DNA of 64,000 nt from NCBI GenBank assembly GCA_964438735.1, contig CAYTLW010000010.1, forward strand, positions 48,797 to 112,796, given 5' to 3'. This document shows, piece by piece, positions 34,766 through 42,331 of the stretch; position 1 is the stretch's first letter, and each line of letters starts with the position of its first letter. The position numbers and the translations under genes were made by a program. This DNA is from CAYTLW01 sp964438735 (GTDB lineage Bacteria; Myxococcota_A; UBA9042). The notes under the pieces are model-generated. The model searched no databases. It was not told the DNA's origin and saw only the letters and a program-made list of their open reading frames with translations.

Positions 34766-35434
34766 TTAGAAACCTGTGCGCTTCAGGAATTCCTCGTCGA
34801 TGCTGGAGCCCGCCTCCGCGCCGTCGCGAAAACGCATCATGCGCCGGATGTACTTGGCGAGCAAGTCTGTCTCCAGGTTGACCACCTTGCCCGCGCCCCC
34901 CTCCAGAAGCTGAGTATTCGCCTTGGTATGCGGGATGATGGTGACCGCAAAATGTTCGGGCCACACCCGGTTGACGGTCAGTGAGACACCGTCAATGGCG
35001 ATGCTCCCCTTGCCCACGACCTCCGGTTCCAGGGCGGCCGGCATGCTGTATTCGAGGTCCCAGGCGTCTCCGCGTCGCTGGACCCGGCTCAAGCGCCCGG
35101 TGTCATCCACGTGGCCGGTCACCCAGTGACCTCCCAGGCGTCCGCCAACTTGCAGCGCCCGCTCCAGGTTGCAGCGACTTTCGGTGCGCAGCTGGCCCAG
35201 GGAGGTGCGGGCGAGCGTCTCGTGGCTGGCATCGAATTGCATCCGCACCTCGTCTTGCACGGCTTCGAAAGCCACGACGGTCAAGCAGGTGCCATTGATG
35301 GCGACGCTGTCGCCAAGTGCCACACCCGGCAGGTCGTCATCGGGCCATCGGCCGGCCACGACCAGGCGCGCATCACCGCCGTGTCGATCCAGCGCGACGA
35401 CCCTGCCCACACACTCGATGATGCCGGTGAACAT
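34766..35434 (-). CDS. ribE: riboflavin synthase, alpha subunit
   Basis: A 222-aa enzyme that dismutates 6,7-dimethyl-8-ribityllumazine to riboflavin. Two homologous beta-barrels are seen: the first starts MFTGIIECVGRV and carries INGTCLTVV; the second carries IDGVSLTVNRVWPEHF. Both retain the ligand-binding Thr in the LTV loop. Length is normal (about 200-220). The start at 35434 has AGGAGGAG six bases upstream. It follows ribD by two bases, and is the last gene of the seven-gene run. An insertion sequence lies just beyond it. ribBA and ribH are not in the window. Confidence 0.96.
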   Translation of the reverse strand: MFTGIIECVGRVVALDRHGGDARLVVAGRWPDDDLPGVALGDSVAINGTCLTVVAFEAVQDEVRMQFDASHETLARTSLGQLRTESRCNLERALQVGGRLGGHWVTGHVDDTGRLSRVQRRGDAWDLEYSMPAALEPEVVGKGSIAIDGVSLTVNRVWPEHFAVTIIPHTKANTQLLEGGAGKVVNLETDLLAKYIRRMMRFRDGAEAGSSIDEEFLKRTGF

Positions 35435-35436
35435 GA

Positions 35437-36564
35437 TCACTCCTCCTCGGCGGCCAGGGTGGCGCTCACGTGCAGGTCCGGGCCAACACGGTCGACCTGA
35501 TCGATCTGCAGCGGCAAGGCGTCGGCCAGCGTCGAGATGCCGAGGCCGGGCCACAGCCCAGCGCCGGCGCCCAGAAGTTTGGGCGCCAGAAACAGCTCCA
35601 GGCGATCGACGAGCCCGGCGTTCAGGAGCGCTGCTGCCAGGGTCGCGCCACCCTCGACCAGGAGTTCGCAGATTCCCCGTCGGTAGAGCTGTTGCAACGC
35701 GGCGGGCAGCCACTCGTCTCCGTCGACGTCAATGGCCAGCACTTCGACCCCCTCATCGGTCATGGCGCGCCCCGCGGCGGAAGTTGACGCATCCGGGGTG
35801 GTCAGCAACAGCGTGTCCTGAGAGGCGGTGTCGGCCAGTCTCAAGCCAGGATGTACGCGCAAGCGTCGATCTGCGACCACGCGCAGGGGGGCCGATCCGA
35901 CCACATCGTGGCGGAGGTCGAGGCGCGGATCGTCCGCCAGCGCCGTGCCACTTCCGACGAGCACGGCGTCGGCCCGGGCGCGCCAGCGATGGACCAGCTG
36001 TCGGGCTTCGGAGCCGGTGATCCAGCGAGAACTGCCATCGGTCGCCGCAGCGTGGCCATCCATCGTGGCCGCCATCTTCAGGCGCACGAAGGGACGGCGC
36101 TGGCGCTGATTGACCAGGAAGACTTCGGCCAGACGGGCTGCGGCCGACGCCTCGACGCCTTCACGCACGATTACACCGGCAGCGCGGAGGTGCTCGGCCC
36201 CGCCAGAGGCGTCATCGTGCGGGTCGGGCACAGCGAAGACGACGCGCGCGACGCCGGCGGCGATCAGCGCGTGACTGCACGGCGGCGTGCGACCATGGTG
36301 GTTGCAAGGTTCCAGGGTGATATACGCGGTCGCACCGCGGGCCCGCTCGCCGGCCATGGCCAGAGCGTGGATCTCGGCGTGGGGTCCGCCCGCGCGCTCG
36401 TGATGCCCCTGCCCGATGATCTCGCCGTCGACGACAAGCACGCACCCCACCGGCGGATTGGGACGCACTGCCCGTCCGCCGAGACGGCCCAGGTCGATGG
36501 CCCGCGACATCCAGCGCCTGTCATCGGGCTCGCCGGTCACATCCAGGGGCCGCTCGCCGCTCAC
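35437..36564 (-). CDS. ribD: bifunctional riboflavin deaminase/reductase RibD
   Basis: A 375-aa two-domain enzyme. Residues 15-150 are the cytidine-deaminase-like domain, with zinc ligands in HAEIHAL and PCNHHGRTPPC and the NPPVGCVLVVDG loop. Residues 155-375 are the DHFR-like reductase (FVRLKMAATMDGHAAATDGS, RADAVLVGSGTALADDPRL, LLVEGGATLAAALL). It converts the pyrimidine from GTP to ribitylaminouracil phosphate with NADPH. The ATG at 36564 overlaps the nrdR stop (ATGA), linking translation. Confidence 0.96.
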   Translation of the reverse strand: MSGERPLDVTGEPDDRRWMSRAIDLGRLGGRAVRPNPPVGCVLVVDGEIIGQGHHERAGGPHAEIHALAMAGERARGATAYITLEPCNHHGRTPPCSHALIAAGVARVVFAVPDPHDDASGGAEHLRAAGVIVREGVEASAAARLAEVFLVNQRQRRPFVRLKMAATMDGHAAATDGSSRWITGSEARQLVHRWRARADAVLVGSGTALADDPRLDLRHDVVGSAPLRVVADRRLRVHPGLRLADTASQDTLLLTTPDASTSAAGRAMTDEGVEVLAIDVDGDEWLPAALQQLYRRGICELLVEGGATLAAALLNAGLVDRLELFLAPKLLGAGAGLWPGLGISTLADALPLQIDQVDRVGPDLHVSATLAAEEE

Positions 36565-37031
36565 GACGGGTCCCGGTCGTCGCCATCGACCAGCGCCTTG
36601 ACCTCGGCGAAGAGTCCGCCGATGTCCTTGAACTCGCGGTAGACGCTGGCGTAGCGCACGTAGGCGATCTGGTCGGTGGCGCGTAGGAAGTCCATGACTT
36701 CCTCGCCGATCTCGGTGGTGCTCACCTCGCGCTCGCGGCGGTCATCCAGACGCAGCTCGAGGTCGTTGGCAAAGCCGGCGATGCGATCGGCGGACACGGG
36801 CCGGCGATGCAGGGCCTTGTGCAGACCCTCCAACAGCTTGACCCGATCGAATGCCTCTCGCTGGCCATCCTTCTTGACCACCAGGACGGGCACTCGCTCG
36901 ATGCGCTCGTAGGTGGTGAATCGGCCACCGCAGGCCTCGCACTCGCGGCGCCGTCGGATGGCGTCCTCGGCGCTGGTGGTGCGCGAATCGATCACCCGGC
37001 TGTCGGTGCCGGCGCACGAGGGACAGCGCAT
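36561..37031 (-). CDS. nrdR: transcriptional repressor NrdR
   Basis: A 156-aa Zn-ribbon/ATP-cone repressor of ribonucleotide reductase genes, of standard length. Cysteines MRCPSC and ECEAC form the zinc ribbon, followed by the conserved RRRRECEACGGRFTTYER. The ATP-cone starts VLVVKKDGQREAFDRVKL. It senses dATP/ATP and binds NrdR boxes. No nrd genes are present here. Linkage with ribD is common in bacteria. It follows rpiB by three bases. Confidence 0.97.
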   Translation of the reverse strand: MRCPSCAGTDSRVIDSRTTSAEDAIRRRRECEACGGRFTTYERIERVPVLVVKKDGQREAFDRVKLLEGLHKALHRRPVSADRIAGFANDLELRLDDRREREVSTTEIGEEVMDFLRATDQIAYVRYASVYREFKDIGGLFAEVKALVDGDDRDPS

Positions 37032-37034
37032 GGT

Positions 37035-37472
37035 TCAGCCCGCTTCCAACGCAGCGATGGCAGCCAGCCGGGGGGCATGCCGCGGCTCGAAAGCCGTATC
37101 CAGCCAGGCGTCGACGCAATCCAGGGCGACCACGGCGCCGACGACGCGCGCGCCCAGGCAGAGCACATTGGCGTCGTTGTGGGCGGCCGTCAGCCGGGCG
37201 GTAGTGACGTCGTGAACGACCGCAGCGCGGATGCCGTCGATCTTGTTGGCGGCGATGGCCATGCCAATGCCCGTGCCACAGACCAGGACGCCCAGGTCGG
37301 CTTCTCCGGCGGCGACCTTGGCAGCGACGGCGGCGGCATATTTCGGATAGTCGACGCGCTCTCCGGCCGCGCAACCCAGGTCGTCGACGACCAGGTCGCG
37401 CTCCTGCAGATGAGCGCCGATGGCCAGGCGCAGGTCCACAGCTGCGTGGTCCGAGGCGATGGCGATGCGCAT
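37035..37472 (-). CDS. rpiB: ribose-5-phosphate isomerase B
   Basis: A 145-aa RpiB/LacAB-family isomerase interconverting ribulose- and ribose-5-phosphate. It starts MRIAIASDHAAVDLR and carries the active-site CGTGIGMAIAANKI with catalytic Cys, and AHNDANVLCLGARVVG. The first frame start at 37568 would overlap the CAP gene; 37472 matches the family and has AGGCGG upstream. Twelve bases separate it from the upstream CAP lipoprotein stop. Confidence 0.95.
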   Translation of the reverse strand: MRIAIASDHAAVDLRLAIGAHLQERDLVVDDLGCAAGERVDYPKYAAAVAAKVAAGEADLGVLVCGTGIGMAIAANKIDGIRAAVVHDVTTARLTAAHNDANVLCLGARVVGAVVALDCVDAWLDTAFEPRHAPRLAAIAALEAG

Positions 37473-37483
37473 GATGCCGCCTG

Positions 37484-38704
37484 CTACTTGGTTGAAGAGA
37501 AGTTCTGGGTCACCAACATGGCCTTGCCCTTGCCATCCTTGGCGAATCCGAGCCCCACGCGGCCCCACTTATCGGACAGCATATTGCCTCGATGCGCGGC
37601 GCTCCAGTACAGGCCGGTATGCGCCCCCACAACGCTGAAGCTCTTGGAGATGTTCTCTCCGACGGGGCCTTTGAAGCCAAACTTCTTGGCCCGATCGCCA
37701 GGTCCCATGCCCGCCGGGTCGGTGTGGCCGAAGAAGCCCTGACTGGCCATGTTGTCGCTGTGGTACTGGGCGATCTCGTGCAGGTCATCGTCGAGCACCA
37801 GGGGACTGCGAGCCACCTGCTTGCGCACATCGTTGATGAGGTCGAGCATCTCCTTGCGCATGGCGGCCAGTTTTTCCGCTGATGGCGTCGAGGTGAGACC
37901 GCCCCCCTGCGGCGCCTTGACGTCGACCAGGGGCACGTCGGCCCCGACGTAGACACCGCAGTTGATGATGGCACCGCCGCCGGTGTTGTTGATCTCGACC
38001 GTGTACAGACCGGGCGCATCGAAGTCGTACGAGAAGGCGATCGTGCCGCCGGGCTGGGTGCTGCCGGTGGCGTTGACGCTGTCAGGGATGATCTCGGGGG
38101 TATTGAACCACACCTTGCTGCGCACCGCGGCGGGCACCTGGAAGGTCATGTTCATGGTGACCGGCGCCTTATCGGTCCACTCGACGAGGCCGTCCACCGC
38201 GGCCCCTTTGGCGGCACACGGACCGGAGAAACGTGGGCCGATGCGCATCTTGCCCTCTGCGACCAGCTCCATGGACGTGTGGTCCAAGCTCTGACCGCCA
38301 TACAGGGCCCACTTCGCCGGACCGATCTTGAATCCCTTGACGCCGACCCAGGCAAAATCGACGCCGCCTACGCCCGGCTTCGGGCCGAGCGTCACCTGGC
38401 TCTGCCCCTTGGTGGGCGGACAGAGATAGACGAAGTCGTCGATGGTTCCGTCTTTCGATTGACTGATCTTGACGCAGTGGAAGAGGAATTGATCAGCGTC
38501 CCAGGAGAAGGCGAGTCGCCCGTCTTGGAGAACGACCTGGAGCGGTCCTTCGAGCGCGCCCGTGAAAGGCTCCGAGCTGCCGCTGTCGACCTGGGCTCCT
38601 GCGTCGCCGATGGGCTCGCCCGAGGTGGCCACCACATCGCCACCACATGCGGCGAAGAGCATGCCCGCGAGGGCGATCGCGACCAGCGGGGAGCCTGCCG
38701 TCAC
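37484..38704 (-). CDS. CAP/SCP-domain lipoprotein (YkwD-like)
   Basis: A 406-aa secreted lipoprotein. The signal MTAGSPLVAIALAGMLFAACGGD has lipobox FAAC with Cys20. Residues 40-270 are beta-rich and unassigned (two Cys). The C-terminal CAP domain (about 285-406) shows LINDVRKQVARSPLVLDDDL, QYHSDNMASQGFFGHTDPAG, VGENISKSF and YWSAAHRGNMLSDKWGRVGL; the His in GHTDP and AAHRGNM form the CAP cavity. CAP proteins often bind lipids or interact with cell walls. The GTG at 38704 has GAGGAG upstream inside rpmF. It sits oddly between a ribosomal protein gene and rpiB. Confidence 0.86.
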   Translation of the reverse strand: MTAGSPLVAIALAGMLFAACGGDVVATSGEPIGDAGAQVDSGSSEPFTGALEGPLQVVLQDGRLAFSWDADQFLFHCVKISQSKDGTIDDFVYLCPPTKGQSQVTLGPKPGVGGVDFAWVGVKGFKIGPAKWALYGGQSLDHTSMELVAEGKMRIGPRFSGPCAAKGAAVDGLVEWTDKAPVTMNMTFQVPAAVRSKVWFNTPEIIPDSVNATGSTQPGGTIAFSYDFDAPGLYTVEINNTGGGAIINCGVYVGADVPLVDVKAPQGGGLTSTPSAEKLAAMRKEMLDLINDVRKQVARSPLVLDDDLHEIAQYHSDNMASQGFFGHTDPAGMGPGDRAKKFGFKGPVGENISKSFSVVGAHTGLYWSAAHRGNMLSDKWGRVGLGFAKDGKGKAMLVTQNFSSTK

Positions 38705-38707
38705 CGG

Positions 38708-38920
38708 CTACTCCTCGACAGCCTCGTCCCCGTCCTCGACCAGCAACGTGGCGATCACCTCGCGGCCCTTGTACTGACCGCACACGCCGCAGACGTGGTG
38801 GGGCCGCAGCGGAGCCTCGCATGCAGGGCAGCGGGCCACGGTCGGACGGGCGAGCTTGTCGTGCTGAGCCCGACGGGTGTGGGTGCGGGTCCGTGATTGA
38901 CGACGCTTTGGAACTGCCAT
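38708..38920 (-). CDS. rpmF: 50S ribosomal protein L32
   Basis: A 70-aa basic protein starting MAVPKRRQSRTRTHTRRA, the L32 signature. Four cysteines (CPAC and CGVC) form a zinc ribbon of the Cys4 type. Its C-terminal tail is acidic and slightly longer than usual. The start has AGGAGAG upstream. It follows DUF177 by 11 bases, the classic yceD-rpmF pair. Confidence 0.96.
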   Translation of the reverse strand: MAVPKRRQSRTRTHTRRAQHDKLARPTVARCPACEAPLRPHHVCGVCGQYKGREVIATLLVEDGDEAVEE

Positions 38921-38931
38921 GATGCACTCTC

Positions 38932-39474
38932 CTACGATCTCTCGATCTCGATTCCGGCCAGCGAGGCCCAGGGCGAGAAGGGGTCGACCTCCTGTCGACA
39001 TCCGCAACCCTCCAGGTTGAGATTCACCCCACAATTGCCGCACAGGCCTTTGCATGATTCGCCACAGAGCGGGTAGCTCGGCAGAGCCAGGATCACGTGC
39101 TCGATACAGAGATCTCGCAGCTCGATCCGCTCGCCGTTGTGCTCGCTGACGTCGGGATCGGCGTCGAAAGGCCGCTCGATCTCGTCGCCGACATCCAGCG
39201 ATCCCGGCGTGACGAAGTGATGGGTGAACTCGGTCTCGACCTCCAATTCGGCCGCTTCGGCGCAGCGACTGCAGGCGAAGCGGAAGGCACCCTTGAGGGC
39301 GGCGCCCACCTCGACGACGTTCGCGGTTCGTACCGCTTGCACGTTCACCACCAGGCGATCGCCCGATGGCGCATACGTGCCTCCCAGGTCAGCGGCGCAC
39401 CAATCCGTATCCAGCGCCGCCGCCTGCCGGTGGGTTCCTCTATCCAACTGACTGATACGAATAGAGATAGACAT
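38932..39474 (-). CDS. DUF177/YceD large-subunit rRNA accumulation protein
   Basis: A 180-aa protein with the DUF177 layout: a beta-rich N-terminus, GAFRFACSRCAEAAELEVE with a CxxC, then LPSYPLCGESCKGLCGNCGVNLNLEGCGC, the Cys-rich end often found in this family. It is needed for 23S rRNA maturation in E. coli and chloroplasts. It starts the rpmF operon, 20 bases after a strong promoter. Confidence 0.9.
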   Translation of the reverse strand: MSISIRISQLDRGTHRQAAALDTDWCAADLGGTYAPSGDRLVVNVQAVRTANVVEVGAALKGAFRFACSRCAEAAELEVETEFTHHFVTPGSLDVGDEIERPFDADPDVSEHNGERIELRDLCIEHVILALPSYPLCGESCKGLCGNCGVNLNLEGCGCRQEVDPFSPWASLAGIEIERS

Positions 39475-39500
39475 ACGCCCCCCGGCCTGGAAGCCGGCGC

Positions 39501-39529
39501 AGTGTAGAGACGACCCCCTGGGCTGTCAA
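39501..39529 (-). promoter_or_regulatory. promoter of the DUF177-rpmF-rpiB-nrdR-rib operon
   Basis: On the minus strand TTGACA (39529-39524), 17-base spacer, TACACT (39506-39501). Perfect -35 and 4/6 -10. Predicted start near 39494 gives a 20-nt leader. Confidence 0.65.
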
Positions 39530-39623
39530 CGATAGAAAACGCGGAGAGATTCCCGAGTGTCGGCGGCCAGGGGCTCCGGCGCAGGGCACGCGCGGGTGTC
39601 GCACGCGAACCGGTGGACCGCCC

Positions 39624-39652
39624 TTGACACCGGGGGGGCGCCCGCGAACAAT
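39624..39652 (+). promoter_or_regulatory. promoter of the small TTG-start gene
   Basis: TTGACA (39624-39629), 17-base spacer, AACAAT (39647-39652). Perfect -35 and 4/6 -10. Predicted start near 39659 leaves a 93-nt leader. It is divergent from the rpmF promoter. Confidence 0.5.
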
Positions 39653-39751
39653 TCCCCGGCACCCAGCGGCGTCGCGATCCGGGAAGCTGTTCCCGGCCAG
39701 TCGCACGACGTTTGCCTACGGGCCAGAGGCGGGGCGCGGAAGGGGGGGTGT

Positions 39752-40135
39752 TTGATCACGGAACACAGCCGTTTCCAGCTCGAAGCATCGAAGCTGGGCC
39801 GTGAAGTCGTCTTCCAGGTAACGGTCTTCCAGAAGGAGGAGCGGCGGCGCAAACGATTGTTCGCGGCGACCCAATGTTCCGATCCATTCCACTTCCTGAT
39901 TCAGTTCATCATCCGTGAGGCGCCCGACTTCGACGGCCTGCTGCATCGCTTCGTTCGCCAGCTCGAGCACCGTGGCTTCGAGCCGGCCCGGATGCGCATG
40001 CGATCGGATGACAAGTGGGATAAATGGCTCCCGGTCCCGCGACTGCCCGACAGCGACTCGGCAGAAGCAGCGGCGACAGCGGCGGCAGAGTCGTCTCGCG
40101 CCAAGGCTTCGGGCCGCAAGTCCAAGAGCAAGTAG
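39752..40135 (+). CDS. unknown 127-aa protein
   Basis: I do not recognise it. TTG at 39752 is used, with AGGGGGG five bases upstream; there is no ATG between here and the promoter. The protein begins LITEHSRFQLEASKLGRE. It has an alpha/beta core (VVFQVTVFQKEERRRKRLF, FHFLIQFIIREAPDFDGLL) and a basic, Ser/Ala/Lys-rich tail. No signal peptide. It converges on selB with 15 bases between stops. Confidence 0.6.
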   Translation: MITEHSRFQLEASKLGREVVFQVTVFQKEERRRKRLFAATQCSDPFHFLIQFIIREAPDFDGLLHRFVRQLEHRGFEPARMRMRSDDKWDKWLPVPRLPDSDSAEAAATAAAESSRAKASGRKSKSK

Positions 40136-40150
40136 CGTCAGCAAGCCGGA

Positions 40151-42160
40151 TCAAGACTGGCCGCGATCGCTGGCGTGATTCGCCAGCGCCTGGCTCCTGA
40201 AGCGACGATTGCCGTCCGGATCACGCACCGTGACGCGCCTGGCGTCCAGGTATTCGGCCAGCGGGATCAGGTGCTTGCGGGTCAGGCCCAGGAACTGCTT
40301 CAAGTCACCGGTGGTGAAGCCATCGCTGTCGGCGAAGCGATCGATGAGCTCAGCGATCAGGTCTGTTACGCGGGCCGAGGGCAGGTAGTACCAGCTGGCC
40401 ACGCGCGCCAGATCGCCTGCTTTGACCGCGGTCTTGAGGGCCAGATCGAGCTCCTGTGCGTTCAGTCCCGGCACGCCCAACATGGCCAGCAACTCGGCCG
40501 GACGGGGTGCGGCGAGACCGCAACGACCGTAGGCGGCCAGAAGTGCGCTCATGACCTCGTCACGCGCGGTCTCGCGGCGGGGCTGGAAGTCCGGTGCCGC
40601 CAGCGCGCTGCCGCGGGACACGAGGTCGCCACGCTTGACCATCTTGTCGAGCAGCTGGCCGAGGGCGCGTGCGTCGAGCCAATCACCCATGCGGCGGATG
40701 AGTTCATCGGTCTCCACGCCCTCACGATCGGGATGGCGACGGTGTCCGGCGGCGACCTCGCTGGAGGCCCGCGCCTCGAGCCACGCGACCGCCTCCGGTG
40801 CGTAGTAGCGCGCATTGCCTGAGCCAAATCGACGCAGCTTCCCGCGGGCCAGGGCCCGACCGATCGCCTTGTCGACCGCCGCGGGTGCCGCTCGCTCCAG
40901 TCGAGCCAGCTCCCCTGCCGTCTCGCCACGAACGCCGGCCAGGCGCACCAACGCGACCAGGCGCACGTCCAGGTCCGAGCCGCCCAGCGCCTCCAGATCG
41001 GCCAGCACCGCCTCATCTCCCAGGTGGTGGCGAGCGGGACATGGATGCAGCACCTGGCCGCCAGCGAGGGTCTGACCGAAGCGCGGATCGACGCCGGAAC
41101 CGCGGACCACGAAGAATTCGCCCGGCGCCAGGGCCACCGGCCGATCGAGGTGAACCTGGACCCAACCCACCTCGCCTGCCGGCAGGGGGGCGCCGGTCAA
41201 CTGGGTGATCGCGCCCTCGGCGTGCGCGGTGCCGACGTGGATCAGGGCCCGTTGGCGACGCGCCATGGCGCGCTCTGCATGGCCCAGCAGGCGTAGACGG
41301 GCATCGAAGCGGGTGGTGGCGAAGAGCGATCCCGGCGCCGCGAGCACGTGGCCGACGGGCACGTCGTCGACGCTCGCCGCGGCCAGATTGACGGCCAGCC
41401 GGCCCGGCGCATCGAAGGTCGGCACCGCCTCGCCGTGGCGCTCGATGGAGCGGATCCGGTAGCCGGCATCGCCCGGGTAGACCTGCACCTGGGCGTCCAC
41501 CTCGGCGCGACCGGTGGCCGCCGTGCCGGTGGCGATCGTGCCGCGACCATGCAAGGTGAACGAGCGATCGATAGCCATGCGGAAGGGACGTCGTCGGGCC
41601 GCGGTGACTTGACCGTCGGCGCGGCCCAGCACGTCGGCCACCAGCCGCCCCAGGTCGGCGCGTAGCTGTGGCAGCCAGCGATCCGGCTCCTTGGACGAAA
41701 AGCGCAGCGTCGGCGTGTCCGCCAGGAAGGTGCCGTCGGCCAGCCCCGCGACATCATCGATGACCAGCTCTTCGAGCAGCTCGTCGGCCAGATCCAGCTT
41801 GGTCAACACCACCGCGCCGGACGACACCCCGAGCAGATCACAAATGGCGAGGTGCTCACGCCCTTGCGGCATCACACCCTCGTCGGCCGCGACCACCAGC
41901 AGCACCGCGTCGATGGCCGCGGCACCGGAGATCATGCGGCGCACGAAGCGCTCGTGGCCGGGCATGTCGACCAGTCCGACGCGCGCCTGGCTGCCATCGG
42001 GCAGCTCCAGGTCCAGCCAGGCAAAGCCCAGCTCGATGCTGATTCCGCGTCGTTTCTCTTCCGCCAGGCGATCGGTCTCGATGCCGGTCAGCGCGCGAAC
42101 GAGTGTGGTCTTGCCGTGATCGACGTGACCTGCAATGCCGAAGGTGAACACCTGATCCAT
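40151..42160 (-). CDS. selB: selenocysteine-specific elongation factor SelB
   Basis: A 669-aa GTPase that brings Sec-tRNA to UGA codons marked by a SECIS hairpin. G-domain motifs are GIAGHVDHGKTTL (G1), RRGISIELGFA (G2), DMPGHE (G3) and LTKLDLA (G4). EF-Tu-like domains II and III follow (about 190-350). The C-terminal winged-helix repeats (about 390-669) bind the SECIS; length matches SelB (about 610-680), far longer than EF-Tu. The GAGGTG site precedes the ATG. The organism should therefore make selenoproteins. selA, selC and selD are not in the window. Confidence 0.94.
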   Translation of the reverse strand: MDQVFTFGIAGHVDHGKTTLVRALTGIETDRLAEEKRRGISIELGFAWLDLELPDGSQARVGLVDMPGHERFVRRMISGAAAIDAVLLVVAADEGVMPQGREHLAICDLLGVSSGAVVLTKLDLADELLEELVIDDVAGLADGTFLADTPTLRFSSKEPDRWLPQLRADLGRLVADVLGRADGQVTAARRRPFRMAIDRSFTLHGRGTIATGTAATGRAEVDAQVQVYPGDAGYRIRSIERHGEAVPTFDAPGRLAVNLAAASVDDVPVGHVLAAPGSLFATTRFDARLRLLGHAERAMARRQRALIHVGTAHAEGAITQLTGAPLPAGEVGWVQVHLDRPVALAPGEFFVVRGSGVDPRFGQTLAGGQVLHPCPARHHLGDEAVLADLEALGGSDLDVRLVALVRLAGVRGETAGELARLERAAPAAVDKAIGRALARGKLRRFGSGNARYYAPEAVAWLEARASSEVAAGHRRHPDREGVETDELIRRMGDWLDARALGQLLDKMVKRGDLVSRGSALAAPDFQPRRETARDEVMSALLAAYGRCGLAAPRPAELLAMLGVPGLNAQELDLALKTAVKAGDLARVASWYYLPSARVTDLIAELIDRFADSDGFTTGDLKQFLGLTRKHLIPLAEYLDARRVTVRDPDGNRRFRSQALANHASDRGQS

Positions 42161-42218
42161 GCTCGGTCACCTCGATCTTCGCGCCAGCCGATCGCGACAA
42201 GTCCAGGCCGAAGGGGGG

Positions 42219-42246
42219 AGCATAATTGACCACCCCACGCGCGCAA
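42219..42246 (-). promoter_or_regulatory. possible selB promoter
   Basis: On the minus strand TTGCGC (42246-42241), 16-base spacer, TATGCT (42224-42219). It overlaps the divergent promoter below; a weak -35 limits confidence. Confidence 0.3.
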
Positions 42247-42254
42247 GGTAGCGT
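42226..42254 (+). promoter_or_regulatory. promoter of the zinc-ribbon/TPR gene
   Basis: TTGACC (42226-42231), 17-base spacer, TAGCGT (42249-42254). Predicted start near 42261. This supports the TTG at 42332 as start rather than the in-frame TTG at 42254, which lies inside the promoter. Confidence 0.45.
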
Positions 42255-42331
42255 TGAACGATCCACGGCGCGGGCGCGCGCCCGATCAGGACGCGTTTCA
42301 GGCAGTTGCGTCCGTACATGGAGCGCCCATC

